Assembly (NCBI GenBank): GCA_017462125.1 | Contig: JAFTRQ010000060.1 | Span: 1 to 28,694 of the forward strand | Length of the DNA stretch: 28,694 bases | From: Clostridia bacterium | GTDB taxonomy: Bacteria > Bacillota_A > Clostridia > Oscillospirales > CAG-272 | Direction: 5' to 3' | Shown here: positions 23,191 to 28,694 of the stretch, in pieces | Position numbering within the stretch: position 1 is the stretch's first letter | How the letters are laid out: every line of letters starts with the position of its first letter | Notes under the pieces: model-generated | What the model was told of the DNA's origin: nothing | What the model saw: only the letters and a program-made list of their open reading frames with translations | Database searches by the model: none | Position numbers and translations under genes: made by a program

Positions 23191-24342
23191 ATGACTACAA
23201 CGCGCCAATATTGGGTTGACACACTGATAAAGATCACTTCTCCCGTCCTGAGTGCTATGGCGGAAGGAAAGCTGAAGGAGACTATGCCTGTTGAAAGCAA
23301 GACTCCCGACCGTCCCACGGTCACCCATCTGGAAGCATTGGGACGCACCTTGACAGGTCTTGCCCCTTGGCTTGAGACTCCCGCGACCGATCCTCGGGAG
23401 GAGGAGGCTCGGGTCCGAATGGCCGAGCTCGCCCGCGCCGCTATCGCAAATGCGGTAGATCCCGCATCCCCTGACTATTGCAATTTCACAGACAAGCCTA
23501 CCGATCAACCGGTGGTTGATGCCGCCTTTCTTGCTCACAGTATTGTTCGCGCTCCACACGAGCTGTGGGAAAAGCTGGATGGTCGGGCACAGCAGAATCT
23601 GATCGCGGCCTTCAAACAAACGCGCGAGATCCTCGCTTATCGAAGCAATTGGCTTTTGTTCCCCGCCATGGTTGAAACCGCGCTTTACGTTATGACGGGT
23701 AATTGCGACCGTATGAGAGCCGATTACGCACTTTGCACCCATGAGCAATGGTACAAAGGGGACGGTGTTTACGGAGACGGTCCCAATTTTGCTTGGGATT
23801 ACTACAACAGCTACGTTATACAGCCTATGCTTCTTGACGTGATCTATACTCTGCATCCTATTCTGAATCGAGGCGGCTATGCCGACCGTATGAAGGCAAA
23901 GACCTTGAAGCACGCGCGCCGCTATGCGGCGATTCAGGAGCGCTTGATCGCTCCCGATGGTACGTTTCCCATAATTGGTCGCTCGATCGCATACCGCACA
24001 GGCGCCTTCCAAACCTTGGCACAGATCGCTTTGATGGATCAGCTGCCCGATGGCATATCGCCCGCTCAAGTACGTTGTGCTCTCACGGCAGTCATCAAAC
24101 GTTGCTTTGAAGCCAAAGAGACCTTTGACGAAAACGGTTGGCTTACGATCGGACTTTGCGGTCATCAGCCCTCTCTCGGTGAGCCGTACATCTCTACGGG
24201 CAGTCTGTATTTGTGTACCGCAGGCTTCCTGCCGCTGGGTCTCCCTGCCGAGCATCCGTTTTGGAGCTCCGAGGATGCCCTGTATACGTCTCAAAAAATA
24301 TGGAGCGGAATCGATATGCCCTTCGACCACGCGGATCATTAA
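23191..24342 (+). CDS. DUF2264 domain-containing protein, putative carbohydrate enzyme
   Basis: This 383-residue cytoplasmic protein begins with RQYWVDTLIKITSPVL. It carries the features I associate with DUF2264: RSNWLLFPAMVE, GDGVYGDGPNFAWDYYNSYVI, and a C-terminal TGSLYLC and PFWSSED. The fold is probably an (alpha/alpha) barrel like that of unsaturated-uronyl or rhamnogalacturonan-type hydrolases. Members frequently occur in polysaccharide utilisation loci, which fits the rhamnosidase and lyase here, but the reaction is not established. AAGGAG lies eight bases before the start. It is a single gene with its own promoter; no convincing terminator follows before the next gene. Confidence 0.82.
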   Translation: MTTTRQYWVDTLIKITSPVLSAMAEGKLKETMPVESKTPDRPTVTHLEALGRTLTGLAPWLETPATDPREEEARVRMAELARAAIANAVDPASPDYCNFTDKPTDQPVVDAAFLAHSIVRAPHELWEKLDGRAQQNLIAAFKQTREILAYRSNWLLFPAMVETALYVMTGNCDRMRADYALCTHEQWYKGDGVYGDGPNFAWDYYNSYVIQPMLLDVIYTLHPILNRGGYADRMKAKTLKHARRYAAIQERLIAPDGTFPIIGRSIAYRTGAFQTLAQIALMDQLPDGISPAQVRCALTAVIKRCFEAKETFDENGWLTIGLCGHQPSLGEPYISTGSLYLCTAGFLPLGLPAEHPFWSSEDALYTSQKIWSGIDMPFDHADH

Positions 24343-24516
24343 CGGCATTTCAGCGCTGCCTCGCAAAAACAACCTCCGACCAAAGCATAAGTCCGTAAAA
24401 AAAGCGGAATCCTATGGTAGATCGGTTGCTTGATGATTACAAATTTCTGCCACAGGGATGTTTTATTTCTTCCTGCTCCTCTTCAGGCAGCTCAAAAGAT
24501 AAATGGAGGTTTTATA

Positions 24517-24960
24517 ATGAAAAAATCCGCATTTCATAAGTTTATAATCGCCATCTGCGTTGCTATCTGCATACCGTTGGCGGCAAGTGCCTGCGCGGGA
24601 AGCGTCAGCTCAAAGGATAAAGATACTGTCGCCACGGGGTCTGAATCCACAGAAGCTATGACAAGCTCCACCCCTGCTCCCGACGCTACCGTCACCTACC
24701 AAATAACGGTAGTTGATGCAAACGGTTCTCCCCTTTCGGGCGCATACGTTCAACTTTGCTTCGGTAATCAATGCCTGCTCCCCGTAGCAACAAATGCTGA
24801 CGGTATTGCGATCATTGAGACCGCCGAAGCTGACTACACCGTAAAGATCATTCTTGAAGGCTATACAGGCGAAGCCGAGTATCACTTTGCAGAGGGCGCT
24901 ACAGAGCTTAAGGTGCAATTGACCAAAATTCAGGCGGATTCCGAAGCTACCGAGCCCTGA
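24517..24960 (+). CDS. Small lipoprotein with carboxypeptidase-regulatory-like Ig domain
   Basis: This 147-residue protein has a lipoprotein signal with Cys26 in AASAC and a Ser/Thr/Glu linker to about residue 62. A single beta-sandwich domain follows (YQITVVDANGSPLSGAYV, NADGIAIIETAEADY, EGYTG), typical of carboxypeptidase-regulatory-like or Cna-B-like repeats. It is probably a surface-tethered binding or structural domain. GGAGG lies upstream. The gap before it (24343-24516) has no gene and no clear promoter. A GC-rich stem-loop follows. The role is unknown. Confidence 0.8.
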   Translation: MKKSAFHKFIIAICVAICIPLAASACAGSVSSKDKDTVATGSESTEAMTSSTPAPDATVTYQITVVDANGSPLSGAYVQLCFGNQCLLPVATNADGIAIIETAEADYTVKIILEGYTGEAEYHFAEGATELKVQLTKIQADSEATEP

Positions 24961-25015
24961 ATCGCGATTTGATCCGCCCCACTCTTCTCACCTCGATATA
25001 CGAATTTTACAATCC

Positions 25016-25047
25016 CCCCGACGAGCAAACGCGCGTCGGGGAATTTT
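25016..25047 (+). terminator. GC-rich terminator after the small lipoprotein
   Basis: CCCCGACG pairs with CGTCGGGG around a 10-base loop and is followed by AATTTTG. Confidence 0.75.
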
Positions 25048-25086
25048 GTATAGGATAACCTTTTTCTTGTAAATGTCAAACCGCTC

Positions 25087-25115
25087 TTGATTTTATCTCG
25101 ATTATATATTATAAT
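25087..25115 (+). promoter_or_regulatory. SigA promoter of the redox-relay operon
   Basis: TTGATT (25087-25092) and TATAAT (25110-25115) have a 17-base AT-rich spacer, 43 bases before the start codon. Confidence 0.85.
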
Positions 25116-25158
25116 TATATTGGTATGTTTCATATCACAAATCGAAAGGAAGATATAT

Positions 25159-25941
25159 ATGTCAAAAAAAGCGGTTAAATATATAAGATCGATATACAGC
25201 ATCGCGCTATCCCTTTTGCTGATCATAACGGGAATGCTTTTTATTGTAGCGTGTGTTCATATTTGTAATATGGGAGATCGTCCCTTCACGCCCGAAAACA
25301 TATCCGCCGCATTTTCGAAGATCTCCGTATTTGTTTGGCTAACGGTGGGCGCGACTGTCTTGGGAATGATTTTAAAACTGGCGTTGCCGACCGACAGCGA
25401 CAAGCCCCACGCAAAAAGAGATAAAAAAGCCACGCTTTCCCGACTTATGCAAACGCTTAACGAGGAAAGCTGTAATCAAGAAAGCCTGACATTGATAAAA
25501 AAGGAGCGGAAGCTCCGCGTTGCCCTTCGCGTCATAACAACTGTGTTGTGCTTACTGACAGCGCTTCCGGCCGTTGTCTATTCGCTGAACCTCAACAATT
25601 TCAACACAGATTACAATGCAAGCGTAATTGCCGCGTGTGCCTGTATTCTTCCCTGCACTTTTATTTCTATAGGCTTCTGCATTGCTTTTGCATATCTTGA
25701 AAACGCAAGTCTTGAGCGTCAATTGAAGCACGTTAAAGCCGCTCTTGCCGAAGCAAAAGTCGGGCTCCCTGCACGCACTGTCCAAAAACCGATTGCAAAA
25801 TTCAAAGTCGTCGCAGGTGTCAGAGCGGTATTGGGAATTATCGCGCTTGCTTTGATCGTTGCCGGAATATGCAACGGCGGAATGGCAGACGTTTTGGCAA
25901 AAGCCATAAACATCTGCACCGAATGCATCGGTCTCGGATAA
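25159..25941 (+). CDS. Membrane protein ending in a CD1871A-like CXXC domain
   Basis: This 260-residue protein has about five membrane helices: near 14-38, 53-75, 122-144, 155-182 and 222-240. Its last 40 residues match the pattern of the small CD1871A-family CXXC proteins: a hydrophobic helix, then NGGMADVLAKAINICTECIGLG with Cys253 and Cys256 at the very C-terminus. In the family as I know it this unit is a free-standing protein of 40-60 residues near redox genes; here it is joined to a longer membrane domain. GAAAGGA precedes the start at 25159. It lies 17 bases before the polyferredoxin-thioredoxin gene, so the two are co-transcribed and likely work together. Confidence 0.75.
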   Translation: MSKKAVKYIRSIYSIALSLLLIITGMLFIVACVHICNMGDRPFTPENISAAFSKISVFVWLTVGATVLGMILKLALPTDSDKPHAKRDKKATLSRLMQTLNEESCNQESLTLIKKERKLRVALRVITTVLCLLTALPAVVYSLNLNNFNTDYNASVIAACACILPCTFISIGFCIAFAYLENASLERQLKHVKAALAEAKVGLPARTVQKPIAKFKVVAGVRAVLGIIALALIVAGICNGGMADVLAKAINICTECIGLG

Positions 25942-25958
25942 GGAAGGTAAGGATCACT

Positions 25959-27515
25959 ATGAATAAACTCCTGCAATGGCTGAAAGATCATAAGCCTTCA
26001 AAAAGAAAACTGATCCAAGTATATGCCGCGTTGCTTTTTAACGCCAACCTCAAAGGCTTTGTCACGGGAAACATTTATCAAGGTCCCTTGAAAAGCATCT
26101 GCACTCCCGGACTTAACTGTTACTCCTGTCCCGGAGCCTCGGGGGCTTGTCCTCTCGGCGCTCTTCAGAATTCACTTGCATCAAGCGGAAAGACCGCACC
26201 GTACTACGTCTTCGGAATTATAATGCTGTATGGGCTTCTGTTCGGACGTTGGATCTGCGGCTTTCTCTGCCCGTTCGGTCTGATCCAAGAGCTTTTGCAC
26301 AAGATTCCCACGCCCAAGCTCAGAAAAAGCAAAGCCACACGTATTCTTTCCTGTTTTAAATACGTGGTTTTAGTCTTCTTCGTGTTTATCCTGCCAATAG
26401 CGTATGCATTCAGAAGCTTCCCTCTGCCGGCATTCTGCAAGTATATCTGCCCGGCAGGAACGCTCGAAGGTGCTATGGGCTTGCTCTCCAACCGTGTAAA
26501 TGAAGGCTATCTGCGTATGCTTGGCCCGCTGTTCACATGGAAGTTTCTCCTTATGGTATCGATCCTTGTGGCGTGTATATTCATTTTTCGCATTTTTTGC
26601 CGCTTTCTCTGCCCTCTCGGAGCGCTATACGGGCTTTTCAACAAGATCGCGCTGGTTGGCGTCAAGGTGGATTCCGCAAGATGTACCGATTGCGGTCTAT
26701 GCGTCGGAAAATGCAAAATGGATATAAAGCACGTGGGAGATATGGAATGCATCAACTGCGGCGAGTGTATCAATGCCTGTCCTACTAAAGCAATCAGCTG
26801 GAAGGGATCGAAACTATTCCTCGCTCCCAACGTAACGGATACTCCGACTGCCAACAGCGAGGAGGATCATAACATAGCCGCAGAAAAGCGCAAAAAACGC
26901 AATGCCTTAACAAAAGCAACTGTCGCAATCCTGATGGTTGCAACTCTTTGCGGTGCTCTCATATACTACAATTTCGTTGACGGGCGTCAGGATAGCTCTA
27001 TTATGCGCCCCTCCGATTCGACGGATAGCACCGATGACAGTACCGAAACGTATCCTCCCGAGGGCACTTCGGTTGGCGACAGTTGCCCCGCAATCTTGAT
27101 TGACCTTGTCGGAAGCGATGAAAAATTTGACGTCCGTAAGCACAATTCCGAAGGGCGCGTTGTGGTACTCAATTTTTGGTATACAACCTGTGGTCCTTGT
27201 CTTGAAGAGCTCCCGTATTTTTACCAAGTGGCGAACGATTATGCCGATCAAGTCAGCGTGGTAGCAATTCATATAGAGCAGCCCAACGTCGACGTCACAG
27301 ATTTCATCACCAACGATTCCGGTCGTCCCGAATGGAACGATAACACTATGCAAATCGGTTGGGATACGGATATGCAATACACAAAAATGTTCAACGTCCA
27401 AGCCTGCCCCGTAACGGTCATCATAAATGCCGAGGGCATTATTACCGACAAGTTCGACGGAGGTCTCACACACGACGAGCTTGTTGCCGCCGTAGAAAAG
27501 GCATTGGGAAACTAA
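25959..27515 (+). CDS. NapH-like membrane polyferredoxin fused to a TlpA-like thioredoxin
   Basis: This 518-residue protein combines an N-terminal NapH/NosR-like core, with membrane helices near 80-97, 132-150 and 193-213 and the motifs CGFLCP (100-105), CKYICP (160-165) and CRFLCP (214-219), with two ferredoxin motifs: Cys242/245/248/252 and Cys264/267/270/274. A further helix (318-337) and a Ser/Thr/Asp linker lead to an extracytoplasmic redoxin domain with the active site C411-GP-C414 and a cis-Pro stretch ACPVTVII. The order suggests electrons pass from cytoplasmic ferredoxin through clusters to a surface thioredoxin that reduces disulfides or a similar acceptor. The start at 25959 rather than 25869 is set by AAGGAAGGTAAGG. 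It is the second gene of a two-gene operon, and a stem-loop follows the gene. The relay direction is inference. Confidence 0.88.
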   Translation: MNKLLQWLKDHKPSKRKLIQVYAALLFNANLKGFVTGNIYQGPLKSICTPGLNCYSCPGASGACPLGALQNSLASSGKTAPYYVFGIIMLYGLLFGRWICGFLCPFGLIQELLHKIPTPKLRKSKATRILSCFKYVVLVFFVFILPIAYAFRSFPLPAFCKYICPAGTLEGAMGLLSNRVNEGYLRMLGPLFTWKFLLMVSILVACIFIFRIFCRFLCPLGALYGLFNKIALVGVKVDSARCTDCGLCVGKCKMDIKHVGDMECINCGECINACPTKAISWKGSKLFLAPNVTDTPTANSEEDHNIAAEKRKKRNALTKATVAILMVATLCGALIYYNFVDGRQDSSIMRPSDSTDSTDDSTETYPPEGTSVGDSCPAILIDLVGSDEKFDVRKHNSEGRVVVLNFWYTTCGPCLEELPYFYQVANDYADQVSVVAIHIEQPNVDVTDFITNDSGRPEWNDNTMQIGWDTDMQYTKMFNVQACPVTVIINAEGIITDKFDGGLTHDELVAAVEKALGN

Positions 27516-27566
27516 CGGAAACGACAAGCAATAGTTCCCTTCCACCGACAAGGCGGAATCAAGCAG

Positions 27567-27588
27567 AAAGGCACCCAAGGGGTGTCTT
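27567..27588. repeat. Short stem-loop in the intergenic repeat block
   Basis: AGGCACCC AAG GGGTGTCT forms a compact stem with one G-U pair in the 286-base noncoding stretch 27516-27801. Upstream, 27545-27554 repeats the CCGACAAGGC core of the leader repeat near 5600. The block has no gene of credible length and looks like a dispersed repeat element. Confidence 0.4.
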
Positions 27589-27618
27589 CCATAAAACAAG
27601 TTTACCTGTCGCAAAATC

Positions 27619-27651
27619 AAAGGAGTACGAGCAAATTGTTCGTACTCCTTT
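27619..27651 (+). terminator. Stem-loop terminator candidate after the redox-relay operon
   Basis: A perfect 12-bp stem AAAGGAGTACGA/TCGTACTCCTTT surrounds a 9-base loop and is followed by AATTG. It is 104 bases after the operon's last stop. It could also be part of the repeat block. Confidence 0.55.
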
Positions 27652-27776
27652 AATTGTAAATGCACTGTCGGGTGTGAATAAGACTTCTATATACACAAGA
27701 GAGTCTTTGTTTTGTGTGCCCTAAAAGTCCCTCTGCATTTCCTGACAAGCACTGCTTTTGTAGACATGAAAGCGAA

Positions 27777-27795
27777 GCCCCACGCGTGGTGGGGC
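27777..27795 (-). terminator. GC hairpin after the minus-strand regulator remnant
   Basis: GCCCCAC GCGTG GTGGGGC is a perfect 7-bp stem six bases beyond the minus-strand stop codon. Only scattered T residues follow, so termination is plausible but not strong. Confidence 0.5.
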
Positions 27796-27801
27796 GAGTA
27801 A

Positions 27802-28401
27802 TTATTCTTGCGTTTTGGCTACCCATTCATCCCAACGAGGATCAGATTTGATTTCTTTTTCCACTTGGCTATAATCAGGATTGCACCACATAGGCCAATC
27901 TGTCGGCAAAGATTTTGCAATGGATTTGGATTGCCTTGTTTTATGTTTAACGTAAGAAACAAGCGGTGCAGTAAAGCAGTGATCTTCTCCATCGCATACT
28001 GCCTCCAAAGCTTTTGCGTGCTTCAAACTTTCGTTCAGTGACACAAAGGCATCATCGTGATATCCACGTTCCCATTGAACTCTTGAAAGATAGAGATATA
28101 GTTCGATAAGATCGCCGTGATATTTTCCCATGTTTCCGTCATCGCAGATTAAATAAAAGAGAGAAATCGCTCCTTTGATCTTTTCGATTGGCATATCACT
28201 TTCAAAATGATGCTTGTTGGTAATCAAACCATAAACCAGCTGTTGAGCAAACTGACTTGCTGTTTTTAAAAGAAAATCTCCAATGTATTGTGCTTCTTCT
28301 TTGCCATCGGAAGCGGCAGAAAGCAATATTTCCCTGCAGTTTTTGAGTTCGGGCATTTTCTGAGCATATGCAATCGTTATCAGGTGATGGTGGCAACTCA
28401 T
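27802..28401 (-). pseudogene. 5'-truncated C-terminal part of a TPR-containing XRE-type regulator
   Basis: The 199 residues read like the C-terminal half of the Clostridia helix-turn-helix regulators with TPR-like repeats: AYAQKMPELKNCREILL, then a helical stretch with SRVQWERGYHDDAFVSLNESLKHA, and an ending with DWPMWCNPDYSQVEKEIKSDPRWDEW. No helix-turn-helix domain is present, and a TAG codon directly precedes the first ATG, so about the first 200 residues of such a protein are missing. There is no ribosome site. The DNA is richer in A+T than its neighbours. It is most simply a remnant cut at its 5' end near 28402. A genuine short TPR protein is the less likely alternative. Confidence 0.6.
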
Positions 28402-28438
28402 CTAAACAGATCACATCTCCACAACCATTTTATTCTGA

Positions 28439-28694
28439 ATCCGATTTCATTTAGCAAAGTGTGCGAACCCCGAATGCGGTTGCGCCATACTCTATAGCAA
28501 CAACCCGCGTGAAAAGCGTAACGTAACCGTGCGCATAGCTGAACCCGGATACACGGGACCGACATATCGTTGCGCTCGTTGTGACACCATGCTTGTTATC
28601 ATCGAGAAGCCGAAGGTTGCGTCAGGCTACGTGTTCACCGACGAGATGGGCAATCGCTTCAAGCCGCGCTACATCGAGGATGCTTTTCCGAAGA
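28439..28694 (+). CDS. Zinc-ribbon-like reading frame, no start codon visible, open at window end
   Basis: The frame is open from 28439, just after a TGA, to the window edge, giving 85 codons with no ATG, GTG or TTG before the cysteine motifs. It contains KCANPECGC and RCARCD (Cys at codons 8, 13, 15, 45 and 48), a plausible zinc-ribbon, and ends in ...RYIEDAFPK. Proline is mostly CCG here, whereas the neighbours favour CCC, so the DNA may be foreign. It is either the 3' part of a truncated gene or a gene whose start lies across a rearrangement. The function is unknown. Confidence 0.45.
   Translation, partial: MRFHLAKCANPECGCAILYSNNPREKRNVTVRIAEPGYTGPTYRCARCDTMLVIIEKPKVASGYVFTDEMGNRFKPRYIEDAFPK

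Noticed and set aside
25869..25958. N-terminal extension of the polyferredoxin-thioredoxin protein
   Set aside because: The extra residues overlap the CXXC end of the previous gene in another frame and are unlike a membrane protein N-terminus; a ribosome site supports 25959.
27359..27724. Plus-strand open frame running from the thioredoxin gene into the noncoding block
   Set aside because: It begins inside a conserved gene in another frame and is rich in Arg/Ser without a domain pattern; it crosses several hairpins.
1..28694. tRNA, rRNA, CRISPR array, transposase or integrase genes
   Set aside because: None was recognised on either strand; no repeated spacer pattern, cloverleaf or transposase motif was seen by eye.

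Overview
The window looks like a chromosomal segment of an anaerobic Clostridia member (Bacillota), probably a gut or rumen species of the Oscillospirales/Christensenellales kind. The grounds are strong AGGAGG-type ribosome sites, textbook TTGACA-17-TATAAT promoters, a C-terminal domain resembling the CD1871A CXXC family, an aldo/keto reductase carrying [4Fe-4S] motifs, several lipoproteins, and no respiratory or Gram-negative outer-membrane genes. This placement is inference; there is no rRNA or other marker gene. I see no tRNA, rRNA, CRISPR array or insertion sequence.

Layout. (1) 1-3754: the 3' two thirds of a Ca2+ P-type ATPase, then a PepF-like M3 oligoendopeptidase with its own promoter. 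(2) 3838-8353, minus strand: an operon-like run that begins at a strong promoter near 8340. It encodes two tandemly duplicated TIM-barrel sugar isomerase/epimerase-like proteins and an NPP-type alkaline-phosphatase-superfamily protein. After a hairpin-rich leader comes a lipoprotein of the M3 peptidase family. (3) 8473-13015, plus strand: a GH78-like alpha-L-rhamnosidase and a secreted, membrane-anchored heparinase II/III-like polysaccharide lyase. (4) 13028-17692, minus strand: a metallophosphoesterase plus FAD-dependent oxidoreductase operon, preceded on the map by a GH42 beta-galactosidase with its own promoter. (5) 17769-19678, plus strand: a YgjP-like metallopeptidase and a ferredoxin-like aldo/keto reductase. 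(6) 19681-23023, plus strand: a compact four-gene unit with a small HECTGENC membrane protein, an ABC ATPase, an FtsX/MacB-type permease with a histidine-rich extracytoplasmic insert, and a lipoprotein with a CPFC-containing OB-like domain. This is best read as a candidate zinc or other transition-metal handling system. (7) 23085-24960: a DUF2264 protein and a small lipoprotein. (8) 25087-27651: a two-gene putative transmembrane electron relay, made of a membrane protein ending in a CD1871A-like CXXC domain and a NapH-like polyferredoxin fused to an extracytoplasmic TlpA-like thioredoxin. (9) 27777-28694: a 5'-truncated regulator remnant and, divergent to it, a zinc-ribbon reading frame without a start codon. 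The composition differs here, which suggests a recombination junction.

How it fits together. Regions 2-4 and 7 hold cytoplasmic and secreted enzymes suited to breaking down a rhamnose-, galactose- and possibly uronate-containing polysaccharide, but no sugar transporter lies in the window. Regions 6 and 8 are the most unusual. Both are small envelope systems rich in cysteine and/or histidine, and each has a strong promoter of its own. All functional statements rest on motifs read by eye; no database search was run.
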